A stretch of 6,678 nt of DNA. It comes from Bacteroides sp. Lineage in GTDB: Bacteria; Bacteroidota; Bacteroidia; Bacteroidales; Bacteroidaceae. A model generated the notes under the pieces. That model had not been told where the DNA came from, searched no databases, and saw only the letters and a program-made list of their open reading frames with translations. Position 1 is the first letter of the stretch. Every line of letters begins with the position of its first letter. Location: positions 1 to 6,678 of the forward strand of contig DXOJ01000795.1 in the NCBI GenBank assembly GCA_019412865.1, read 5' to 3'. Position numbers and translations under genes: made by a program. This document shows positions 1-6,644 of the stretch, one piece after another.

Positions 1-247
1 AATAAGAAAGTTTTAGGAAGATCTTAATTAGAGATGGATATGCTCAAATAAATGAGAAGATTCATGTAAAAAAATCAAATCGTAATAAACCTCTTTATTG
101 TTGTTGATGCAAAGAAAGGCATTATTTGGGGATATTGCACTATATTCTCTCCTTTTTCTTTCTGCAAAACATCTTTTTTATGAAAATAAGCCAATACTTA
201 ACGTTCTTATTCTTTTTATACCAAGCCATTCCATGTAAACTATCGGA

Positions 248-970
248 TTAGTCTTTCTGCAAATTCTTCGCTACAAATTCCTCAAAAAACGTTTTCTTAT
301 AGTTTCCACCTCCTATTCCTATCTCATAAGACTTAATAAAAATATCATTGGTATCAAAAGAGTCGATCCGTGAGGTATTGACAATATAGGACTTGTTTAT
401 CCGGAGAAACTGTTTAGCGGGCAGTTGCTCATGAATATTTTTCAGATTCATCTTAGTAATCACCCGCTGATCTTCCAATTGGAGAATGGAATAATCCTTT
501 AGTCCTTCAATAAAAAGAATATCACTGAAGTTTATCTTGATATAGCGTCGTTCCGATTTGATGAAGATATATTCTTCCTGTATCTCCTCCACTCTTTCGG
601 CTGTTTCCGACAATAACAGTTTATGATATGCTATTGCCTTATTGACTGCTTTCAGAAAACGGTTCATTTCAATGGGCTTCACCAGATAATCAATGGCACT
701 TACTTCATAACTATCGAGTGCATATTCCGCATACGCCGTTGTAAAGACAATCAACGTATTCACGGGAATGCTTTGCGCAAATTCTATTCCGGTAATTCCC
801 GGCATCTGAATATCAAGGAAAATCAGATCAACCGTATATTCATTTATATAAGCGGACGCTGCGATAGCATTATTAAAGCTACCCACCAATGTCAGTTGTG
901 GAATCTGCTCCACCAATGACTTCATACCTTTGCGAGCTACCGGCTCGTCATCAACAATAATACAATTCAT
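248..970 (-). CDS. LytTR-family response regulator (LytR/AlgR type)
   Basis: A 240-residue cytoplasmic two-component response regulator with the usual length and layout of the LytR/AlgR/AgrA family. The receiver domain covers about residues 1-118: the acidic pocket is Asp7-Asp8, the phospho-acceptor is Asp53 in FLDIQMPG, the switch threonine is in TTAY (77-80) and the conserved lysine is Lys98 in VKP. A LytTR DNA-binding domain follows at about 134-236, with IKSERRYIKI, the IEGLKDYSI segment and FLRINKSYIVN, all typical of the family. Its ATG overlaps the TGA of the kinase gene upstream by four bases (ATGA), so the two are probably translationally coupled and the kinase at 967-2028 is the likely phosphodonor. 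It is the last gene of the operon. The target is not shown by the sequence; the direct repeats at 4043-4093 are the best candidate by spacing. Domain assignment is secure, partner assignment is inference from context. Confidence 0.96.
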   Translation of the reverse strand: MNCIIVDDEPVARKGMKSLVEQIPQLTLVGSFNNAIAASAYINEYTVDLIFLDIQMPGITGIEFAQSIPVNTLIVFTTAYAEYALDSYEVSAIDYLVKPIEMNRFLKAVNKAIAYHKLLLSETAERVEEIQEEYIFIKSERRYIKINFSDILFIEGLKDYSILQLEDQRVITKMNLKNIHEQLPAKQFLRINKSYIVNTSRIDSFDTNDIFIKSYEIGIGGGNYKKTFFEEFVAKNLQKD

Positions 971-2028
971 AAGTTTAGATGTAAGTTGACATTATAAGTT
1001 GTTTCTTTATCTTCTATCTGTAACGTATACCGTGATTCATAAAGTAAATCCAGTCTGCATTTCACATTGGCCAACCCTATTCCCCCTTCCCGCTTAACAG
1101 GAACACGGGGCTTAGAATTTTCGCAACGAAACGTCAACCGTTTATTATGCACAGAAAAATACAGGTGAACATAAGATAAATTGTCGCTATCCAAATTATG
1201 TTTCACCGCATTCTCTACAAAAGGGATAAACAATAACGGAGGAATACAGATATTCTCCATATTTCCCTCTTGAAAGATTGTATATTCAAAATGATCCCTT
1301 CTCACCTTCTCCAATTCAAGAAAGCTGGTGAGAAACTGTATATCTGCAGTAAGAAATACTTCTCTTCTTGTACTGTCATTCAACTGGTAGCGAAGTAGAT
1401 TGTCCAGTTTCTCCAATATCTGTGAAGCCTCATCCGGAGCATCCTTTACCAAAATATTGGCATTATTCAGCATATTAAAAAGAAAATGCGGATTGATCTG
1501 TTTCTTTAATTGTTGCAGTTCTGTCTGCTTAGTCGCCTTCTCCAATTCAAGAATCTTTTTATCGGAGACAACCCAACGGCGGAATAGTTCAAAGCTCGTA
1601 CAGCCACCTGCACTTAATAGCAGTACTAATACTCCATAAGCAATACTATCAAAAGAAACAACATGGTTATCCTGTATACAAAACTCACGAATACCGTATC
1701 GTTGATATAATGGAGACAGAAATATAAATCCTAATAATACACTTACGATATTGATTCCGAGAAACGAAATCCAATAACACCATAACTTGCGCTTGGCCTT
1801 ATACAGGAAACGGGGCACTAACCAATATATATTCAGATAGATAGGAAATGCAAAAACCAATATACTAACCGGATATGCATATAGGAAACCTTCTCTAGTA
1901 AAATCTCCATATACATTCTGAAAGCCCAAAAAGAGTATAATAAATAGCAATAGTAAGTTACTGATAAGCCTGAAACGGTCATTTACCAGATTCTTCCCCC
2001 AATCATATACATTCCAGGTATCTTTCAT
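967..2028 (-). CDS. LytS/YehU-type sensor histidine kinase, intact
   Basis: A 353-residue inner-membrane histidine kinase of the His_kinase (LytS/YehU) family. Four hydrophobic segments occupy about residues 21-37, 50-70, 84-105 and 128-147, with short loops and no extracytoplasmic sensor domain. A coiled-coil-like linker (155-175) leads to the phospho-acceptor motif QINPHFLFN (178-186, His181). The ATPase part has the N-box in PPLLFIPFVENAVKHN (263-278, Asn273), an ENS motif (303-305) and the glycine loop GGIGLANV (315-322). All catalytic elements are therefore present. I chose the ATG at 2028 because it overlaps the TGA of the preceding gene as ATGA; a longer frame starts at 2055 and would add only nine residues (overlap 31 bp). 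It also overlaps the response regulator start by ATGA. The partner regulator is almost certainly the next gene. The signal sensed is unknown; with so little extracytoplasmic sequence it may sense within the membrane or through another protein. Confidence 0.94.
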   Translation of the reverse strand: MKDTWNVYDWGKNLVNDRFRLISNLLLLFIILFLGFQNVYGDFTREGFLYAYPVSILVFAFPIYLNIYWLVPRFLYKAKRKLWCYWISFLGINIVSVLLGFIFLSPLYQRYGIREFCIQDNHVVSFDSIAYGVLVLLLSAGGCTSFELFRRWVVSDKKILELEKATKQTELQQLKKQINPHFLFNMLNNANILVKDAPDEASQILEKLDNLLRYQLNDSTRREVFLTADIQFLTSFLELEKVRRDHFEYTIFQEGNMENICIPPLLFIPFVENAVKHNLDSDNLSYVHLYFSVHNKRLTFRCENSKPRVPVKREGGIGLANVKCRLDLLYESRYTLQIEDKETTYNVNLHLNL

Positions 2029-3059
2029 AATTCCAACATTAAACCAATGGTACACAGTGCCTCATCATTATAGTCACTTTTTAATTGATAACCTCCCGGA
2101 TATAACAAGTCCAATCGTTGCCGTAACTTGTCAAAAGCAGGTGCTACTTGCAGACTTTCCTTTTTTCGCAGACAGTATGTACAAATGAATCGAAGCTGAT
2201 TCTCTTCCATTTGAAAATCGATCTTTATATTTTCTCCCTTTCCATTCTCTCCACATACCGTTGTCCGAATCACATATTCTATCACAGGCATAAACAATAA
2301 AGGAGGAACTTGTATATAACGCACTTCATTCAGGATGTTGACTTCAAAATTAAACTCCGGATTACATAGTTTCTCCAACTTCATATAATCAGCCATAAAA
2401 TCGATATCATCTCCCAACAACACCTGTTGCCGTTCACTTTCATAAAGTTGGTATCTAAGCAACCGACTTAATTTAAAGATAAGCAATGACGCCTTTTCTC
2501 CATCTTCTCCCAGCAAGGTTCGTACCTTATTCAATATTCTCGAAAAAAACTCCGGTTGGAGTTGATCTTTCAAATGATTTAGATCAGTCTGTATGCTAAT
2601 ATTCTCCAATTCATTTAATCGTTGTTGATAGGCCACCCAACGATGCAGAAAAATAGTAAAAGAAAAAGCCAGGAAATAGAGTATCAGTGCCAATGCATTT
2701 ATCAACAGAAAGAAAGGGAGATCACTGTTTAGTCTTTGCATCTGTTCGGGTATAACATAATATTGCCCTAGAAAACAAATAGCACCAACCATAGCGGTCA
2801 GCATAAATCCAACAAGGCAACTCAAATATATGATATACTTTTTATATCTACGCTGAAACAGATAACCGGGAATTAACCAGTAAGTATGCAGATTTATGAT
2901 TCCCCATTGAATGACAGAAAGTAAAAGACTAACTCCCGTAGAAAGATTTAGCCCTAAACTATCGTTTTCGACAAAAGTGCCTCTGAACACTAAAAAGGAG
3001 ACTACAAGAAATATCCCAATTTGCTTCAGTAACGTATATAATAGTATCTTAACTGACAT
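2025..3059 (-). CDS. Degenerate LytS-type histidine kinase (predicted pseudokinase)
   Basis: A 344-residue membrane protein that is a clear paralogue of the next gene: the same four-segment membrane part (about 7-25, 43-64, 75-98, 114-138), the same YWLIP/YWLVP motif after the second segment, and matching LRYQL, PPLLF and RLDLLY blocks. The catalytic residues are gone. The His motif reads LQPEFFSR (167-174), with Glu170 where the phospho-acceptor His should be. The N-box reads PPLLFMPVIEYVIRTT (252-267), with Tyr262 in place of Asn. The ENS motif is TYC (294-296), and the glycine loop GGIGL is replaced by VAPAF (305-309). It should neither bind ATP normally nor autophosphorylate, yet the frame is complete and the fold blocks are kept, so it is probably a functional regulatory or dimer partner and not a decaying gene. 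It starts 23 bases after the barrel gene and ends in an ATGA overlap with the active kinase. Function as a partner is inference. Confidence 0.9.
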   Translation of the reverse strand: MSVKILLYTLLKQIGIFLVVSFLVFRGTFVENDSLGLNLSTGVSLLLSVIQWGIINLHTYWLIPGYLFQRRYKKYIIYLSCLVGFMLTAMVGAICFLGQYYVIPEQMQRLNSDLPFFLLINALALILYFLAFSFTIFLHRWVAYQQRLNELENISIQTDLNHLKDQLQPEFFSRILNKVRTLLGEDGEKASLLIFKLSRLLRYQLYESERQQVLLGDDIDFMADYMKLEKLCNPEFNFEVNILNEVRYIQVPPLLFMPVIEYVIRTTVCGENGKGENIKIDFQMEENQLRFICTYCLRKKESLQVAPAFDKLRQRLDLLYPGGYQLKSDYNDEALCTIGLMLEL

Positions 3060-3082
3060 CAGGCGATAAAGTTACCATTTTT

Positions 3083-3976
3083 TTAGAACTTATACTTCAT
3101 TCCCACCGAAACATACATTGCCGGTTTAAAATATGGATCAGTATCTTTAGACATATCTTCGAAGAAAGCCTTTAAAGTGCGGGTAGTGTAATAAGCTATT
3201 CTGCTACACGACACACCGGCAGTAGCAGTGATTGAAAAAGAATTCCCCATACTTACTTCCGGTTGTAAACCTACAATAATAAATTGCTGGGAAAACATAG
3301 TATCTTTTCCTTCTCTTTCCAACAATGCCAATGACCCGTTCATTTCTGCTACTAACCTTAGATTCAGATATCTATTCATTTTCATTCCTGCCGATACTTC
3401 CATGGCATTCAGCATCGAAACTTTAATCTGATAACGTCCTTCGGTGCTCCAATCAAAATAAATAGCAGGAAATACCATCGGATAACCAAACGTGTTATTT
3501 ATAGCCAATCCGGCTCCAAGAGATAAATTGGACTTGAACTGCCGGATGAAAATAACTCCTCCCTGTCCCAGGACATTCTTCAGTTTTACATCAGAAGAGG
3601 TATAAACACCTGCACCAACTGTCGTCAACAAGAGCCATTTTTTGCTGATAGGGCGAATATTGGTTACGCTCAACTGCATATTTATGATTTGATCTATGTC
3701 TATGTAAGATTGAAGATTCTTATTATTCATTGCCGTATAGCTTCCTCCTGCCGAAATCATCCAAATTGTGGGCTGATTTCTTTCATTCATTTTCTGTGAT
3801 ACGGGAATATTGACGTTCCCTTCCACAAAGCACATATCCCCTTTCCCGGGATACTGTCCGTTTTCATCTTTATATCGGGAAGAAGATATATACCCGGTTT
3901 TCACACTAACCTGTGCCTGTATATTTTCAGGAAGTAATAGAAACAAGGCGAACGCACTTAACAAAATAATCCTCAT
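3083..3976 (-). CDS. Outer-membrane beta-barrel protein, DUF6268-like
   Basis: A 297-residue exported protein. Residues 1-21 form a signal peptide (MRIILLSAFALFLLLPENIQA, hydrophobic core 4-15, cleavage probably after Ala21). The mature part is a run of alternating polar and hydrophobic strands (for example 72-82, 115-126, 150-160, 180-210, 246-260) and ends VSVGMKYKF with a terminal Phe, the usual signal for outer-membrane barrel insertion. The pattern and the FPAIYFDWS segment (169-177) resemble the DUF6268 family of Bacteroidota barrels; that name is from memory and less certain than the barrel call. I start it at 3976: the longer in-frame ATG at 4138 lies inside the glutamine synthetase terminator, upstream of the proposed promoter, and would bury the signal peptide 54 residues in. 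It is the first gene of the operon with the two kinases and the regulator, 23 bases ahead of the pseudokinase. It could be a sensor partner, a transport pore or the output of the circuit; nothing in the sequence decides this. Confidence 0.85.
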   Translation of the reverse strand: MRIILLSAFALFLLLPENIQAQVSVKTGYISSSRYKDENGQYPGKGDMCFVEGNVNIPVSQKMNERNQPTIWMISAGGSYTAMNNKNLQSYIDIDQIINMQLSVTNIRPISKKWLLLTTVGAGVYTSSDVKLKNVLGQGGVIFIRQFKSNLSLGAGLAINNTFGYPMVFPAIYFDWSTEGRYQIKVSMLNAMEVSAGMKMNRYLNLRLVAEMNGSLALLEREGKDTMFSQQFIIVGLQPEVSMGNSFSITATAGVSCSRIAYYTTRTLKAFFEDMSKDTDPYFKPAMYVSVGMKYKF

Positions 3977-4006
3977 TCTTTTATCTGTTTTAGGGTTTGA
4001 ATGAGA

Positions 4007-4014
4007 CAAAAGTA
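4007..4014 (-). promoter_or_regulatory. Candidate Bacteroides -7 element for the barrel-kinase-regulator operon
   Basis: On the minus strand these bases read TACTTTTG, a full match to the Bacteroides -7 consensus TAnnTTTG. It sits 30 bases before the proposed ATG at 3976, giving a short leader of about 25 nt. I see no TTTG or TTG at the usual 17-21 bp upstream, where the sequence is part of the GTAG repeat array, so the promoter may depend on an activator. It is inferred from consensus only. Confidence 0.5.
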
Positions 4015-4042
4015 GAGTTTTACCGATCTGCGTAGAGAGTTT

Positions 4043-4093
4043 GTAGACCAAACCCGGCATTAAGTAGACCAATCCTGTAAATTTGTAGCCTGT
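4043..4093 (-). repeat. Direct-repeat array, candidate LytTR operator
   Basis: On the plus strand GTAGACCAA occurs at 4043-4051 and again, identical over nine bases, at 4064-4072. The start-to-start distance is exactly 21 bp (nine-base box plus twelve-base spacer). A weaker copy, GTAGCCTGT, starts at 4085, again 21 bp on. Further GTAG starts at 4032 and 4012 are spaced 11 and 20 bp, so all five lie close to whole helical turns apart, on one face of the DNA. An inverted copy of the core, TTGGTCT, is at 4094-4100. Two nine-base direct repeats with a twelve-base spacer is the known layout of LytTR regulator sites (for example those of PlnC and ComE), though the base sequence here is not their consensus. 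The boxes lie about 43 to 93 bases upstream of the likely start of the barrel operon, where an activator would bind. Binding by the regulator encoded at 248-970 is inference. Confidence 0.6.
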
Positions 4094-4113
4094 TTGGTCT
4101 GAATGTATTATAT

Positions 4114-4156
4114 AAAAAAATAAAAGACTACCTTTCAACCGAAGATAGTCTTTTAT
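4114..4156 (-). terminator. Intrinsic terminator after the glutamine synthetase gene
   Basis: The arms 4120-4130 and 4146-4156 are perfectly complementary over 11 bases (ATAAAAGACTA and its reverse complement), with a further short CTT/AAG pairing inside after one mismatch. In the minus-strand transcript the hairpin begins 18 bases after the glutamine synthetase stop codon and is followed by a run of seven T (4120-4114, the first being part of the stem). This is a standard Rho-independent terminator in the minus direction. No matching T run follows on the plus strand, so it is not bidirectional. It separates glutamine synthetase transcription from the barrel-kinase operon. Confidence 0.9.
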
Positions 4157-4174
4157 CCGTATATCATTTTTTAA

Positions 4175-5677
4175 TTATCCACAATGGAAATACTTATGTA
4201 CGAGATCTAACATCTCCATCGGCTTTCCTTCCAAATCCGCACGCAATGTTTTATCTTCATAACCACGAAGTCTGCGGATGATACCATCAATCATTGCCGG
4301 GCTGAATACATTATATTGTTCAAAGATTGCCCGTTGTTGTTGCAAGCAATCGGCAGAAGCTTCACAGCTATCCGGCAGTTGCGCCAGTGATTTCAGCTTA
4401 TCTTCGTTTTCTTTCTGATGGATATTCACATTTACATAAGTTTTTTCAGCAATGTCCAGCGCATTTTCAATCTCAAAACCATGACGGCAGGCAACAGCCA
4501 AACCAGCCAACAGTTGATACAAATCTGCCGAACCATCCGGAGAACGCATTTCTACAGTCTGCTTCTGGCTGGTGTCAAAATGACTTTCAGCTTCCAACGG
4601 ATTTGCCAATGTACACATATCTGTTTTTGCAGCCCATCCCAGAGGTACACGTACTAATACAGAGCGGTTACGATCTCCCCAACAAACATTGGTAGGTGCT
4701 TCCTGATGAGGAACGAGACGAAAATAAGAAGTAGGATTGGTATTTCCAAAAGCAGTAATTGACGGAGCAAGCACCATCATTCCGGCAATTGCCTTGCGTG
4801 CTGTTTCCGACAAAACACCGTCTTTCAGCATCTGGTTCTTTCCGTCTTTCATGATACGCATGTGGACATGCAAGCCCGAACCTGCTTTACCTGCCGTAAT
4901 CTTTGGAGCAAAGGTTACATTGTATCCATATCTAAATCCCAGGTTACGAATCACCCATTTGGCAATCATTAATTGATCTGCTGCCTGCGATACGGGAACC
5001 GGCAGGAATTCTATTTCATTCTGCTCATAGATATAACCATCCAGCGTAAAATTACCTACTTCGGAGTGTCCATACTTTATTTGTCCGCCTGTCTGTGCGA
5101 TGTAAGACATACATTGGGTACGGAATTCATTGAATTTAGCATAAGGACCCGATTCATGATAACCGCGTTGATCGGTTGCCTGGAACATACCGGTGTCCGG
5201 AGCTATTACATAATATTCCAATTCGCCCATTGCTTGAAATTCCATTCCGGTAACTTCTGTAAAAGTCTTGCTTGCTTTGTAAAGAGTATGTTCTGGTGCA
5301 CTTTCAAGTGGTTCACCGTCTTTATTGAAGAAAGAGCAAAGCATGGACAGCGTCGGAATCTCGGCAAACGGATCAACGAATGCTGTGCAAAAACGGGGAA
5401 TCACATAAAGGTCACTACTGCCCGCTTCTATAAATGAGAAAAGGCTGGAACCGTCTACCCGTTCTCCACATGTGAGAATAGCTTCCAGATAAGCTTGATT
5501 GTTGATGACAAAGTTCAGAGTTTTCAGACGCCCGTCTCCCGCCGGATACATAAAATTAACCATGCGGATATCTTTTTGCTGGATAAATGAGATAATGTCA
5601 GCTTTTGTAAACTCTGAAGTTGGTTTTTGAAGGAATGCCACCAACTGGTTAGCATTCATTGATAAATCATAATTCAT
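4175..5677 (-). CDS. glnA: Glutamine synthetase, type I (GSI) family
   Basis: A 500-residue cytoplasmic enzyme of the GSI family, expected to make glutamine from glutamate, ammonia and ATP as a dodecamer. The beta-grasp N-terminal domain is about 38-115 and holds the active-site loop GERVDGSS (71-78, Asp75). The catalytic domain keeps the metal ligands in GELEYY (Glu152, Glu154), HSEVG (Glu206) and QNEIEF (Glu221), the GSGLHVH motif (266-272, His270), NPTSYFRLVP (314-323, Arg320), Glu326 of the flap, RNRS (336-339) and VEMRSPDGSA (375-384, Glu376, Arg378). The stretch between Glu206 and Glu221 is about seven residues longer than in enterobacterial GlnA. The NLYxxP adenylylation site is absent; the region reads KTYVNVNI (412-419), so control by adenylylation is not expected. 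It has its own promoter and terminator, so it is probably monocistronic. Bacteroides also has large type III enzymes, so this may not be the main synthetase; a related gamma-glutamyl ligase role is the alternative. Confidence 0.93.
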   Translation of the reverse strand: MNYDLSMNANQLVAFLQKPTSEFTKADIISFIQQKDIRMVNFMYPAGDGRLKTLNFVINNQAYLEAILTCGERVDGSSLFSFIEAGSSDLYVIPRFCTAFVDPFAEIPTLSMLCSFFNKDGEPLESAPEHTLYKASKTFTEVTGMEFQAMGELEYYVIAPDTGMFQATDQRGYHESGPYAKFNEFRTQCMSYIAQTGGQIKYGHSEVGNFTLDGYIYEQNEIEFLPVPVSQAADQLMIAKWVIRNLGFRYGYNVTFAPKITAGKAGSGLHVHMRIMKDGKNQMLKDGVLSETARKAIAGMMVLAPSITAFGNTNPTSYFRLVPHQEAPTNVCWGDRNRSVLVRVPLGWAAKTDMCTLANPLEAESHFDTSQKQTVEMRSPDGSADLYQLLAGLAVACRHGFEIENALDIAEKTYVNVNIHQKENEDKLKSLAQLPDSCEASADCLQQQRAIFEQYNVFSPAMIDGIIRRLRGYEDKTLRADLEGKPMEMLDLVHKYFHCG

Positions 5678-5725
5678 AATCGGTTGTTTTTCGTTGTTGT
5701 ATGATTAAAACGGTTTGTTGAATGC

Positions 5726-5733
5726 CAAAGATA
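5726..5733 (-). promoter_or_regulatory. Candidate -7 element for the glutamine synthetase gene
   Basis: On the minus strand this reads TATCTTTG, a full match to TAnnTTTG. A CTTG at 5754-5751 is a possible -33 element, with 17 bases between the two, slightly shorter than the usual 19-21. The start codon at 5677 is about 48 bases downstream, giving a leader of roughly 40 nt. The call rests on consensus and position only. Confidence 0.5.
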
Positions 5734-5805
5734 AGGAAAAGATGGAGAATCAAGTAAGAAAAGATTTAATTATTTCTTTGCTATGTTGCATTTATGTCTA
5801 TTATC

Positions 5806-6609
5806 CTATTTAAAACGCTTCAGATCTTTCTTCTCAAAAATCCATTCCGGAGTGTATAGTTTCCCAGTATCCGTTTCGGTCAGCTCGTACCAGGGAGAAA
5901 GGTTTCGGCTGGTTGGATTGACCAGGATATGAATCTGTTGGGCAGGCATATAGCTTTGTGCCAGGAGAAATACTTTCTTCCCGGTATTCGGATGAATGGC
6001 AACATCCATAACAATCACAGCATGACCGGGTGAACCGCCTTTAATAAAGACATCCCCGGGTTGCAAGGAAGTATAAAGCACAGCTGGGAGTTCACGAGAT
6101 AAAGAGACAGTTCCGGCATACATAAAAACCATATCGAGATAGTTACGGAAAGTTTTATAGGAATAATCCACTCCCTTGCCCGAAGCATACCATTGAACCT
6201 GATTACCGTTGACTTTTATTCGATTTCCCTCCGCCCATTTCTTATATTCGGCAGTAAATCCACTTGTGAAGTTGAATTTTATGTCTGCATACCGTTTATG
6301 TTTCCACAGATATTCCGCCCGCAAGCGTATCACTGCATCGGCACACTGCTGCAAATCACGATTGCCTATCTCCATATCTACGACTGCAAATGCGGCTGCC
6401 TGATTGGCTTTTTCTTTTCCATTGTAAAGTAACACTTTACTGCCTTTAGGCAATAATGGCAAATTGCGCAAATAAGTTGTAAACGAATTATCGGAGCAGG
6501 TCTCTCTAACATATCCTGACGGAGGAGCGATTCTATCCGCAAGCCTCTCCTGTCCCCATGAGTGAAAGACTATGAGAAGCAAGCCTGCACATATTAACAA
6601 ATACTTCAT
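5806..6609 (-). CDS. Secreted DUF4846-like protein, possible NlpC/P60 or CHAP-like hydrolase
   Basis: A 267-residue exported protein, probably periplasmic. Residues 1-19 are a signal peptide (MKYLLICAGLLLIVFHSWG) with no proper lipobox, so it is unlikely to be a lipoprotein. The mature part resembles the DUF4846 family of Bacteroidota (named from memory): LPLLPKG (50-56), the VVDMEIGNRDLQQCADAVIRLRAEYL block (76-101, given here only by its ends and Cys89), and LQPGDVFIKGGSPGHAVIV (182-200). The latter is like the PGD(V/L) plus Gly-His strand of NlpC/P60 and CHAP hydrolases, and Cys89 stands at the start of a predicted helix after two glutamines, as a papain-type nucleophile would. Cys89 and His197 may therefore form a catalytic pair; this is inference. 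I start it at 6609 because the longer frame begins at 6639, inside the -7 element, and would put ten residues before the signal peptide. It shares direction with the glutamine synthetase gene 128 bases on, which has its own promoter. Confidence 0.85.
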   Translation of the reverse strand: MKYLLICAGLLLIVFHSWGQERLADRIAPPSGYVRETCSDNSFTTYLRNLPLLPKGSKVLLYNGKEKANQAAAFAVVDMEIGNRDLQQCADAVIRLRAEYLWKHKRYADIKFNFTSGFTAEYKKWAEGNRIKVNGNQVQWYASGKGVDYSYKTFRNYLDMVFMYAGTVSLSRELPAVLYTSLQPGDVFIKGGSPGHAVIVMDVAIHPNTGKKVFLLAQSYMPAQQIHILVNPTSRNLSPWYELTETDTGKLYTPEWIFEKKDLKRFK

Positions 6610-6636
6610 ATCGGTTTTTCTTATTCCATATCCGGA

Positions 6637-6644
6637 CAAATATA
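6637..6644 (-). promoter_or_regulatory. Candidate -7 element for the secreted DUF4846-like gene
   Basis: The minus strand reads TATATTTG, a full match to TAnnTTTG, 27 bases before the ATG at 6609. No good -33 TTTG is seen in the few bases left before the window edge. It supports the 6609 start, because an ATG at 6639 would fall within this element. Confidence 0.45.

Noticed and set aside
1..247. AT-rich region after the response regulator, with small inverted repeats (84-89 with 94-99, and 185-190 with 206-211) that might be terminators.
   Set aside because: Both stems are only six A/T-only or nearly A/T-only pairs, and neither has a T run directly after it in the minus direction. No open reading frame or RNA gene could be supported here.
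2029..2055. Nine-residue N-terminal extension of the active kinase from an ATG at 2055.
   Set aside because: The ATG at 2028 forms an ATGA overlap with the upstream stop, the same arrangement as the next gene junction, and the extension adds no hydrophobic or conserved sequence. The longer form cannot be excluded.
4049..4052. TTTG on the minus strand considered as the -33 element of the barrel operon promoter.
   Set aside because: It lies 34 bases from the -7 element, well beyond the usual 19-21, and is part of the direct repeat.
4327..4695. A 122-residue plus-strand open frame opposite the 3' part of the glutamine synthetase gene.
   Set aside because: Low-complexity, His/Gln/Pro-rich composition with no recognisable domain; explained by the coding frame on the other strand.
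4973..5437. A 154-residue open frame on the plus strand within the glutamine synthetase gene.
   Set aside because: It lies opposite a fully motif-supported gene, has no family-like sequence, and no promoter or start signal; it is a shadow of the opposite strand.
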